NCBI GenBank assembly: GCA_965200835.1
Contig: OZ241390.1
Coordinates: forward strand, 1,116,001-1,180,000
DNA length: 64,000 nt
Direction of reading: 5' to 3'
From: JAPPFW01 sp965200835
Lineage (GTDB): Bacteria; Actinomycetota; Acidimicrobiia; Spongiisociales; Spongiisociaceae
The position numbers and the translations under genes were made by a program. Under the pieces are notes generated by a model. That model was not told where the DNA came from. It saw only the letters and a list, made by a program, of their open reading frames with translations, and ran no database searches. Positions 35,875-43,258 of the stretch are shown here, piece by piece; position 1 is the stretch's first letter; each line of letters starts with the position of its first letter.

Positions 35875-37137
35875 ATGATCGATGTCAGGCTGCTCCGTCG
35901 CCAACCCGACCAGCTCAAGGCTTCCCTGGCGCGCCGTGGGCTGGACCTGGACGTGGACGAGATGGTGGCCGTCGACCGGGAACGAAGGCAGGTACGGGCC
36001 GAGGCCGAGTCGATCCGAGCCCGGCAGAGGCAGCAGGGCCGCCTCATCTCCCGCCTCCAGGGGGAGGAACGGCGGCAAGCCATCTCCCTGGCTTCGGATA
36101 TGTCCGCTGGTTACCGCCAAGCACTGGCTAGGGCGGATGCCCTCGACGAGCAGTTCACAGAGATGTGGATCCGGGTTCCCAACCTCGCCCATTGCAGTGC
36201 GGCGGAAGGATTCACGGAGGATGACAGCTCCGAGATCAAGCGATGGGGCGTCATCGAGCATTATGACCCCCGGTTCTACTGGCCGAAGGATCACCGGGAG
36301 CTGGGCGCCGCCCTCGGCATGATCGACATCGAGCGGGCGGCCAAGGTCTCGGGGAGCCGGTTCGGATACCTGACCGGCCCGGCGGTGATCATCGAATTCG
36401 GTCTGGTGCGCATGGCGCTCGACCTGCTGATGAAGAGGGGGTTCACCCCGGTCGTCCCACCCGTTCTGGTACGCGAGGAGGCCCTGTTCGGTACCGGCTT
36501 CTTTCCGGACGACGCCGATCAGGTGTACGAGATCCCCAAGGATCAGCTATACCTGGTAGGCACTTCAGAGGTAGCGCTGGCCGCTTATCACGCGGGCGAG
36601 GTCCTGGAGGAGGACGCCCTACCGATACGTTACGCCGGGTTCTCGTCCTGTTTCCGGCGGGAGGCGGGCGCGCACGGTAGGGACACCGCGGGGATTTTCC
36701 GGGTTCACCAGTTCGACAAGGTGGAGATGTTCTCCTTCTGCCACCCGGAGCGATCCTGGGACGAGCACGAATTCCTGCTCTCGCTCGAGGAGGAGATCGT
36801 TCGTCGCCTGGAGATTCCCTACCGGGTGGTGAACGTGGCGGCCGGCGATCTCGGCGCCTCGGCCGCCAAGAAGTATGACATCGAGGCCTGGATCCCTTCC
36901 CAGCAGCGTTACCGCGAGATCACCTCGTGCTCCAACACCACCGACTTCCAGAGTCGCCGCCTGCGGATCCGCTTCCGGTCAGAGAAGGGCAACCGGCTGG
37001 TTCACACGCTCAACGGGACCGCCGTAGCGGTCGGGCGCCTGCTGATCGCCCTGCTGGAGAATCATCAGCAGGATGGCGGCGCGTTCGTGGTACCGGAGGC
37101 CCTGAGGGAATACGTCGGGTTCGATCGGGTCGGATAA
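35875..37137 (+). CDS. serS: Seryl-tRNA synthetase
   Basis: Class II synthetase that charges serine tRNAs (and tRNA-Sec where present). The 420-residue product has an N-terminal coiled-coil arm (residues about 25-110), motif 2 in FSSCFRREAGAHGRDTAGIFR, the region EITSCSNTTDFQSRRL, and motif 3 in LNGTAVAVGRLLIALLENHQ. Length is normal. All four expected serine tRNA genes lie within the next 4 kb. Confidence 0.97.
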   Translation: MIDVRLLRRQPDQLKASLARRGLDLDVDEMVAVDRERRQVRAEAESIRARQRQQGRLISRLQGEERRQAISLASDMSAGYRQALARADALDEQFTEMWIRVPNLAHCSAAEGFTEDDSSEIKRWGVIEHYDPRFYWPKDHRELGAALGMIDIERAAKVSGSRFGYLTGPAVIIEFGLVRMALDLLMKRGFTPVVPPVLVREEALFGTGFFPDDADQVYEIPKDQLYLVGTSEVALAAYHAGEVLEEDALPIRYAGFSSCFRREAGAHGRDTAGIFRVHQFDKVEMFSFCHPERSWDEHEFLLSLEEEIVRRLEIPYRVVNVAAGDLGASAAKKYDIEAWIPSQQRYREITSCSNTTDFQSRRLRIRFRSEKGNRLVHTLNGTAVAVGRLLIALLENHQQDGGAFVVPEALREYVGFDRVG

Positions 37138-37151
37138 GGGCTGGGTGCCCG

Positions 37152-37787
37152 GTGGCAACCCGCCCGCCCGACGTCATCTTCGCCAGGATTGCCCGCCGCT
37201 ACGACCTGGTCAATCGGATCCTGGCGCTCGGGAGGGACCAGGCCTGGCGCCGGGCGGTGATCGACCGGCTCCCTCCGGGCCGGGTGCTCGACCTGGGAGC
37301 CGGAAGCGGCGCGGCCCTCCCCCTGTTCGGGGAGCGATCCGTAGTGGCCCTCGACCCTGTGGCCGGCATGCTGTCCCTCAACGAGTCCCATAACAAGGTG
37401 CTCGGAATGGGAGAGGCACTCCCCTTCGCCGAGGGGACCTTCGATTCGGTGTTCTCGGCCTTCGTCTTCCGCAACCTCGACTCGGTAACCATCACCCTGG
37501 ATGAGATCGCCCGAGTCCTACGCCCGGGCGGGATGGCCGGGATCGTCGACCTGAGCAGGCCATCCAACCGGTGGGCGGCCTCCCTCCACCGAGCGGGCTC
37601 GGCGATTGCCGTTCCCCTGGCGGGGGCACTGGTAGGGGCGACCGCCGAATACCGCTACCTGCATCGATCCCTGGACAAGCTCCCACCCCCTGAGCAGCTC
37701 TACGCGGGCCGAGCCCTACGCCTTGACGAGCTATGGAGGATGGGCCCGCTCGGCTTCGTCTACGGAGTGATACTGACCAAGCCCTAG
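37152..37787 (+). CDS. SAM-dependent methyltransferase, UbiE/MenG-like
   Basis: 211 residues from GTG 37152. The SAM-binding motif I is RVLDLGAGSGAALPLFGERS, and the acidic residue in VVALDPVAGML is motif post-I. FDSVFSAFVFRNLDSV is a UbiE/MenG-like motif, and LRPGGMAGIVDLSRPSN completes the fold. FARIARRYDLVNRILALGRD matches the N-terminal demethylmenaquinone methyltransferase signature. Quinone methylation is the likely role. The gene follows serS by 14 bases. Confidence 0.82.
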   Translation: MATRPPDVIFARIARRYDLVNRILALGRDQAWRRAVIDRLPPGRVLDLGAGSGAALPLFGERSVVALDPVAGMLSLNESHNKVLGMGEALPFAEGTFDSVFSAFVFRNLDSVTITLDEIARVLRPGGMAGIVDLSRPSNRWAASLHRAGSAIAVPLAGALVGATAEYRYLHRSLDKLPPPEQLYAGRALRLDELWRMGPLGFVYGVILTKP

Positions 37788-37835
37788 CGGTCCTTGGGCA
37801 CGGTTGCCCGCCAGACCGGCGGACGCGGCCCGAAG

Positions 37836-37926
37836 CGGAGGGAGTGGGATTCGAACCCACGAGGCGCGGTAAAGCGCCAACACGCTTTCCAGGCGTGCGC
37901 ACTAGGCCAGACTATGCGATCCCTCC
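37836..37926 (-). tRNA. tRNA-Ser (GGA)
   Basis: Class II tRNA of 91 bases on the minus strand. The acceptor stem GGAGGGA pairs with TCCCTCC with discriminator G, the anticodon loop is CTGGAAA (GGA), a long variable arm is present and the T-loop is GTTCGAATC. CCA is not encoded. Confidence 0.95.
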
Positions 37927-38700
37927 AGACCCTCGGAGTCTAGGAGGTTCCGGAAGATGACCCGGACCGCCCAGGCGACCCGACGCGAACTACCGCCACC
38001 TGACCACGCCCCACACCCATACTGCGCTGCTCGATCGAGAACTCGAGGCGAGCGCACCCTGGATGGCACGGGGCATGGCCGAACCCGCTCTTCCCGGAAA
38101 CAGAGTACGGATAGGCGATACCGGCGTAATGTGAGCAGTCGTATCGAGATATAGCGACCTTCGACTGGTTGCCGAACGTCTCGGCCCGGTCAGGCGTGCC
38201 GAAGTTCCTATTCGACCGTGGACGGTGTTCCTAAGGAAGAACAACACTGGGAAGACGTGTCTCGCAGGCGTTCCACGACGTGCTATCGAGCAGTCTCCCC
38301 GAGGTTCCCAGACGCTGACCTCGCCTTCACCGATAAGGAGTCGAGCGCCATCGAAGCTTTGGTCAGCGAGCATCGAGCCCCCTCCCGGAGGGGTGACCTT
38401 TCGGATCACTCCGCAGAGCAGATACAGCAGGTCACATCAGGTGATCGACCCCGAGGGTGCCGCACCTTCGCCACGACCGCAGCTGTTCGCTCTCCTGAGA
38501 TTCTCCCTAGGTTGGGAGTTAGGTCGTCAGGCGACTGCCGCCGGGAGAGCCCCGTGACTTCGTTGCTGGCTAGGTGCGGTACACTCCAGGGCGGCCGTGC
38601 TACGCGGGACGTTAGGGGTGTCCTGTCGCCCGAAACCCTCTATACGCGGGGCGGAATGCCCGCCGAAGGGCGACGCGGTCCCGTGGTGAGCGGTCGGCAC
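37927..38700. other. Long intergenic region upstream of SRP RNA
   Basis: About 770 bases between tRNA-Ser(GGA) and the SRP RNA. Frames in it look random and have no family similarity. No tRNA, array or strong repeat is seen. It probably contains the SRP RNA promoter; a TACACT near 38578 is a possible -10 element. Confidence 0.45.
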
Positions 38701-38713
38701 GTGGTGTTGACGG

Positions 38714-38806
38714 TCGGGTCCTGCGCGGCGGAACCTTCGTGAACCGGGTCAGGTCCGGGAGGAAGCAGCCCTAAGCGATGAGTTCCGGGCGCCGCAGGAG
38801 TGCCGG
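38714..38806 (+). ncRNA. ffs: Signal recognition particle RNA (small bacterial type)
   Basis: Contains the universal SRP domain IV sequence GGTCAGGTCCGGGAGGAAGC followed by AGCCCTAAGC at about 38747-38775. Flanking segments CCTGCGCGGCGGAAC (38720-38734) and GTTCCGGGCGCCGCAGG (38782-38798) pair to close helix 8/5. It scaffolds Ffh for co-translational targeting. The exact ends are estimated. Confidence 0.85.
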
Positions 38807-38899
38807 GCCCGAGCAGGCGACCGGCTGGCGCCACCGGATCCGCGTTCGACGGCGGGCTGCACGGCCGGCACGAAGCTGTCGGAACAAGGCTTGGCTGTG

Positions 38900-39349
38900 A
38901 TGTCCTGGGACCGCTGGATGGAAGCCGCCCTCGCCGAAGCGGCTAAGGCCCCCGGCCATGGAGACGTGCCGGTGGGCGCCGTACTCCTGGATCCATCCGG
39001 CCAGCCTGCAGCAACCGACCGCAATCGCCGGGAGCTGATCCAAGACCCGACTGCCCATGCGGAGATGCTGGTCCTATCCCGGGCCGCCCGCCGGGCAGGA
39101 ACATGGCGTCTCGGTGGCCACACCCTGGTGGTCACGCTGGAGCCTTGCGCGATGTGCGCCGGCGCAGCGGTGGCGGCCCGCCTCGAGCGGATCGTCTACG
39201 GGGCGGCCGACCTCAAGGCGGGCGCGGCCTGGAGCCTCTACAACATCCCCCAAGATCGCCGACTCAACCATCGGATCGAGCTGGTGGCGGGTGTGCTGAA
39301 ACAGGAATGCGCCGACCTGCTAGCCGGCTTCTTCGCCGCCCTCCGCTAG
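38900..39349 (+). CDS. tadA: tRNA-specific adenosine deaminase
   Basis: Deaminates A34 to inosine in tRNA-Arg(ACG), the tRNA gene found at 41987 in this window. The 149-residue product has the zinc site HAEM (about 53-56) and PCAMC (82-86) and the substrate-side region RIVYGAADLKAGA. ATG 38900 is preferred; TTG 38891 and GTG 38897 are in-frame alternatives. It follows the SRP RNA by under 100 bases. Confidence 0.93.
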   Translation: MSWDRWMEAALAEAAKAPGHGDVPVGAVLLDPSGQPAATDRNRRELIQDPTAHAEMLVLSRAARRAGTWRLGGHTLVVTLEPCAMCAGAAVAARLERIVYGAADLKAGAAWSLYNIPQDRRLNHRIELVAGVLKQECADLLAGFFAALR

Positions 39350-39452
39350 CGAAAGACGGTGCGGGACGCTTCGGTTTCCCGACGGACCCCCTCGCAACTG
39401 GTCCCGGGCAGGCAAATCCAACCGGTAGCGGCTAGTACAATCGGCCGTCCTG

Positions 39453-39542
39453 GGAGGGGTCGCATAGTCTGGCCTAGTGCGCGGCACTCGAAATGCCGTA
39501 GGGGGTTGCACCTCCTCGTGGGTTCGAATCCCACCCCCTCCG
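39453..39542 (+). tRNA. tRNA-Ser (CGA)
   Basis: Class II tRNA of 90 bases. The acceptor GGAGGGG pairs with CCCCTCC with discriminator G, the anticodon loop is CTCGAAA (CGA), a long variable arm is present and the T-loop is GTTCGAATC. CCA is not encoded. Confidence 0.95.
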
Positions 39543-39604
39543 CCCGCCGGGAGCGTCTTGGGCTACCGCCAAGTGGATCCCAGTAGCCCGCCCGGGCCCC
39601 GGGG

Positions 39605-40558
39605 TCAGGCGCAGATAGGCAGCCGGCCGTAGCTGTCCCACCGGGCGTTGAACTGCATCGGCACATCGCCGCTGGCAATCCGATCACGCGCTTTCCACCA
39701 AAGGTCGGCCCAGGCCTCGGGGTCGGTCAGGACCAGCTCGGGATGCTCGGTGCTGCGGGCGATGAAGCCTGGGAATACCGACCGGCCGGTGGGTTGGCCG
39801 ATCGGCTGGTAGCGAAGGTCGAAGCTCCAACGGATGCTGTCGGTGCGATTGTCCAGCGAGCCATGCTCGGTCATCTTGTGGAGCAGGACCGCGCCCCCGG
39901 CCCCGACCTCCAAGGGTACGACCCGGTCCAGGTCGATGATCGACTCGGGAATGTATATCTCGGTGGAAGCGGCAGTCCCGGGGCAGTGGAGGCTCATGTC
40001 CTGCCGATGGCTTCCCCGTTCCGCGATCAGGCAGCCGTTCTCGATGGTGGCATCGGTGATGGCTAGCCAGACGGTGAGCATGTCGGTCCGGTCGGCCTCC
40101 GGATTGATCACCGCCGAGTCCTGGTGCCATCCGGTAGCCGCGATATTGGAGTCGGTCTGGGTGTCGGGCAACGAGTGGGCGGGAGGCTTGATGCGGGTGT
40201 GCTGGACCGGATTCGAGTAGATCTCGGGCCCGATCACCGACTCTGCGATGTCCAGCAGCCGGGGATGGGTGAGCAGGCGGAACACCTCGGGACTGGCGTT
40301 CATAGTGTGGGAATGGTCCAGTTCCTCGATCATCGGATCGTCTACCTGTTGCATGGCCTCGACGTAGCGCTCGGAGAATGATCTGCCCTGCAGCGGGCCG
40401 ATAGTTCCTTGCTCGACCATCGGCCCGGTTGCCCGGTCCAGGATGTCCCGATAGTCAGCTTTGATCGCGGCCAAGTCCTCCTCGGACAGGACATCCTCGA
40501 CCACCAGATATCCGTCTCTCCGAAAACTATCGAGCTGCTCCGGGGAGAGTCCTGCCAT
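39605..40558 (-). CDS. Phytanoyl-CoA dioxygenase (PhyH) family protein
   Basis: Fe(II)/2-oxoglutarate-dependent oxygenase of 317 residues. The start SPEQLDSFRRDGYLVVEDVLS is the typical PhyH opening. The metal-binding HxD is in GWHQDSAVINP; the distal His is in LHKMTEHGSLDNRTDSIRWS, where the following Arg would bind 2-oxoglutarate. The substrate is unknown; such proteins often act on secondary metabolites or lipids. It lies between two serine tRNA genes on the opposite strand. Confidence 0.9.
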   Translation of the reverse strand: MAGLSPEQLDSFRRDGYLVVEDVLSEEDLAAIKADYRDILDRATGPMVEQGTIGPLQGRSFSERYVEAMQQVDDPMIEELDHSHTMNASPEVFRLLTHPRLLDIAESVIGPEIYSNPVQHTRIKPPAHSLPDTQTDSNIAATGWHQDSAVINPEADRTDMLTVWLAITDATIENGCLIAERGSHRQDMSLHCPGTAASTEIYIPESIIDLDRVVPLEVGAGGAVLLHKMTEHGSLDNRTDSIRWSFDLRYQPIGQPTGRSVFPGFIARSTEHPELVLTDPEAWADLWWKARDRIASGDVPMQFNARWDSYGRLPICA

Positions 40559-40683
40559 CAGCCACCTCGATTCATGTCACAAGGGTGTTTGTAAGAGGGC
40601 GCTCACGGTAGCCGACTTCTCCGCTTCACAATGTGATAGTGCCTGATTCACTACACGGTGGTCGTGCTGCGATACTCCAGGTC

Positions 40684-40770
40684 GGAGAGATGGCCGAGCG
40701 GCCGAAGGCACCGGTCTTGAAAACCGGTAGGCCCTTAGGGGTCTCGTGGGTTCGAATCCCACTCTCTCCG
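40684..40770 (+). tRNA. tRNA-Ser (TGA)
   Basis: Class II tRNA of 87 bases. The acceptor GGAGAGA pairs with TCTCTCC with discriminator G, the anticodon loop is CTTGAAA (TGA), a long variable arm is present and the T-loop is GTTCGAATC. It lies 58 bases before tRNA-Ser(GCT). Confidence 0.95.
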
Positions 40771-40828
40771 CAGCCTGCCTGGCCGGGGAGATTATCAACT
40801 CCCCCCTGGCTAGGGTGGGAAGGATAAG

Positions 40829-40915
40829 GGAGAGGTGGCCGAGCGGTCGAAGGCGCTCGCCTGCTAAGCGAGTAGGGGGGTAACCTCCTCGAGGGTTCAA
40901 ATCCCTCCCTCTCCG
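40829..40915 (+). tRNA. tRNA-Ser (GCT)
   Basis: Class II tRNA of 87 bases. The acceptor GGAGAGG pairs with CCTCTCC with discriminator G, the anticodon loop is CTGCTAA (GCT), a long variable arm is present and the T-loop is GTTCAAATC. It forms a tandem pair with tRNA-Ser(TGA). Confidence 0.95.
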
Positions 40916-41043
40916 CAAGGTCCTAGCCTCGGCTCCGTGAGGAAGAGTAGAGCGAGCGGGTCGATAGGTCTGTGGAAGGACCCCGGAATCGGCTCTTCGG
41001 CCGGTGGCTCCGACGCTCCATCGGTAGAAGCCCAGGAGGGCAC

Positions 41044-41877
41044 ATGCGTAGGAATCGACTGCGAGAGCTGCTCGACGCCGATCAGCCGAGCTTGGGAACC
41101 CACCTGCTGAGCTCCTGGCCCTCGATAGTCGAGTTGGTAGGACTGTCCGGCATGTTCGACTACGTGGAGTTCGTGGCCGAGTACGGACCCTACGATCTGT
41201 ATTCGCTGGAGAACCTGGGCCGGGCCGTGGACCTGTTCGACCACATGTCGGCGATGATGAAGATCGAGCAGGAACCGCGCACCCACCTGGCGGTCAGAGC
41301 ACTCGGTTCGGGGATTCAGAACTTGCTCTTCTCCGATCCCAGAACGGTCGAGGATGTGGAGGAGTGCGTAGGTGCCGTCCGCGCCGAGGTCCCCGACTCG
41401 ATCGGCCGGCATGGAGTCGGGTTGCGCCGGGATGTCGGTCTGGTGCTGGAACCTGGCACGCCGGCTTTCGTCCACGCCCTCGACGAGGCGGTGGTGGCGC
41501 TGATGATCGAGAAGGACGAGGCCGTGCAGAACTTGGGGGCGCTGCTTTCGGTCCCAGGCGTTGACATGGTCCAGTTCGGACCGGCCGACTATGCCATGAG
41601 CATCGGCCTGGCCGGGCAGCTCGGCCACCCGCGAGTACGGGAAGCGGAGGAGCACGTGATCGCCACCGCCCTCCGGATGGGGATTGCCCCTCGCGCCGAA
41701 CTTGGAGGCACCGGCGGGATGGAGCGCTACCTGGACCTCGGTGTCAAGCACTTCTGCATAGGCACCGACGTGCGGATCCTGTTCGACTGGTTCACCGCCA
41801 CCGGCACCAGTGCCATCGAGATGCTCGGGCGGGAGCCACCCGGTTCGGTTCAGGCAACCGGCCGGTACGCGCGGTAG
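41044..41877 (+). CDS. HpcH/HpaI aldolase / citrate lyase family protein
   Basis: Metal-dependent class II aldolase fold of 277 residues, cleaving or forming C-C bonds with pyruvate-like units. Motifs are NRLRELLDADQPSLGTHLLS at the start, VALMIEKDEAVQNLGALLSV (metal-binding Glu), VPGVDMVQFGPADYAMSIGL (metal-binding Asp) and LGVKHFCIGTDVRILFDWF at the end. ATG 41044 has AGGAGG at good spacing. The substrate is not clear, and no catabolic operon surrounds it. Confidence 0.88.
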   Translation: MRRNRLRELLDADQPSLGTHLLSSWPSIVELVGLSGMFDYVEFVAEYGPYDLYSLENLGRAVDLFDHMSAMMKIEQEPRTHLAVRALGSGIQNLLFSDPRTVEDVEECVGAVRAEVPDSIGRHGVGLRRDVGLVLEPGTPAFVHALDEAVVALMIEKDEAVQNLGALLSVPGVDMVQFGPADYAMSIGLAGQLGHPRVREAEEHVIATALRMGIAPRAELGGTGGMERYLDLGVKHFCIGTDVRILFDWFTATGTSAIEMLGREPPGSVQATGRYAR

Positions 41878-41986
41878 CTGACCGACCGTACTTTCACCGC
41901 CGATCGGCGGCCGGAAGCCCCTCTCCCAAGTTCCCGTTCCAGGGCGGTGCGGCTACCCTGGGGTAACAGGTCCAACCTGCCGAAGT

Positions 41987-42060
41987 GCGGCCGTAGCTCA
42001 AATGGACAGAGCGTCTGACTACGGATCAGAAGGTTGGGGGTTCGAGTCCTCCCGGCCGCG
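41987..42060 (+). tRNA. tRNA-Arg (ACG)
   Basis: 74-base tRNA. The acceptor GCGGCCG pairs with CGGCCGC, the anticodon loop is CTACGGA (ACG, to be edited to ICG by TadA) and the T-loop is GTTCGAGTC. The bases directly after it read CCA, possibly by chance. Confidence 0.95.
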
Positions 42061-42092
42061 CCATCGACCGCTGGCCAACCCTCTTAACGTGT

Positions 42093-42120
42093 TTGACGGT
42101 CTCGCAAAGAGGGCTATACT
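42093..42120 (+). promoter_or_regulatory. Strong promoter of the str operon
   Basis: TTGACG at 42093-42098, a 16-base spacer and TATACT at 42115-42120 give a near-consensus housekeeping promoter. It leads into a leader of about 240 bases before rpsL. Confidence 0.7.
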
Positions 42121-42365
42121 GCCGCCCGTGCGTATGCACCTTTGTTTTCCCGTGTCCTGACGGGCTACCGGCTGCCAACCCAGGCCGGTTCCGAGTCCGG
42201 GCATGGGTCGGCACAACAAGAAGGTAAGGGTGTCGGACTCCGGCCTGTCGGTATGACGGTCCGAGGAGAGCCCGACCGATAGGCGAGTGGACGCGATCCC
42301 GCGCGGTTTCCCCCTGCGATAGAGGCAGGCCGCGGGCGGTCCGGCCGCGTGTCCGAGGAGCAGAA
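42121..42365 (+). other. Untranslated leader of rpsL
   Basis: About 245 bases without a coding frame of note. A small hairpin (CCCGT...ACGGG near 42148-42165) and several GC-rich complementary segments suggest structure. It could host autoregulation by a ribosomal protein, but no known motif is recognised. Confidence 0.4.
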
Positions 42366-42737
42366 TTGCCGACCATCCAGCAGCTGGTACGCCAGGGGCG
42401 CAAGCCGAAGGCGCGTAAGGAGAAGACCCCCGGTCTGGCCGGGTCACCGCAACGGCGCGGTGTATGTACCCGCGTCTACACGATCACCCCCAAGAAGCCC
42501 AACTCGGCCCTTCGCAAAGTGTGCCGCGTGCGGCTCACCTCGGGTATGGAGGTCACGGCCTACATCCCGGGCGAGGGCCACAACCTGCAGGAGCACTCCA
42601 TCGTGCTGGTGCGTGGAGGCCGGGTGAAGGACCTTCCCGGAGTCCGTTACAAGGTCATCCGCGGCACTCTCGACGCCGCGGGTGTCGAGGGTCGGCGCCA
42701 AGCTCGCTCCCGCTACGGGTCCAAGAAAGGTCGCTGA
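42366..42737 (+). CDS. rpsL: 30S ribosomal protein S12
   Basis: Decoding-centre protein of 123 residues. TPKKPNSALRKVCRVRLTSG and YIPGEGHNLQEHSIVLVRGG are intact, including the lysines and proline where streptomycin-resistance changes occur, so the sequence is of the sensitive type. The start is a TTG at 42366 with GAGGAG upstream. It is the first gene of the str-S10-spc-alpha block. Confidence 0.97.
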   Translation: MPTIQQLVRQGRKPKARKEKTPGLAGSPQRRGVCTRVYTITPKKPNSALRKVCRVRLTSGMEVTAYIPGEGHNLQEHSIVLVRGGRVKDLPGVRYKVIRGTLDAAGVEGRRQARSRYGSKKGR

Positions 42738-42739
42738 CC

Positions 42740-43207
42740 ATGCGCCGAGCACCTGCCGAGAAACGGACCGTCGACCCGGACCCGGTATTCCGAAACGTCC
42801 TGGTCGGCCAGGTGATCAACCAGGTCCTACTCAAGGGCAAGAAGGAGAAGGCCCGCAAGATCGTCTACCGGGCGCTCGAGATCGTCTCCCGCCGTAACGG
42901 TCAGGACTCGCTGGTCGTTCTGAAGCGGGCCATCGACAATATCCGGCCGCAGGTCGAGGTACGTTCGCGCCGGGTGGGGGGTACTTCCTATCAGGTCCCG
43001 GTCGATGTGCGCCCCCGGAGAGCTTCCACCCTGGCGGTCCGCTGGCTGGTGAGTTATGCGCGGGGCCGCCGCGAGAAGACTATGGCCGAGCGGCTGGCCT
43101 ACGAGATCCTGGACGCTTCCAACCACACCGGACTAGCCATCAAGCGCAAGGAAGACCTTCACAAGATGGCTGAGTCCAACAAAGCCTTCGCCCACTACCG
43201 GTGGTAA
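42740..43207 (+). CDS. rpsG: 30S ribosomal protein S7
   Basis: Primary binder of the 16S 3' major domain, 155 residues. It shows RRAPAEKRTVDPDPVFRN, then GGTSYQVPVDVRPRRASTLA and the C-terminal ESNKAFAHYRW. It starts two bases after the rpsL stop. Length is normal for the family. Confidence 0.97.
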   Translation: MRRAPAEKRTVDPDPVFRNVLVGQVINQVLLKGKKEKARKIVYRALEIVSRRNGQDSLVVLKRAIDNIRPQVEVRSRRVGGTSYQVPVDVRPRRASTLAVRWLVSYARGRREKTMAERLAYEILDASNHTGLAIKRKEDLHKMAESNKAFAHYRW

Positions 43208-43258
43208 TCAGACGGTAGGCAACGGGAACCAGCACGATTCGGTATAAGAGAAGAAGAG

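Noticed and set aside
37957..38742. Several frames in the region before the SRP RNA
   Set aside because: No family similarity, atypical codon use, and one runs into the SRP RNA.
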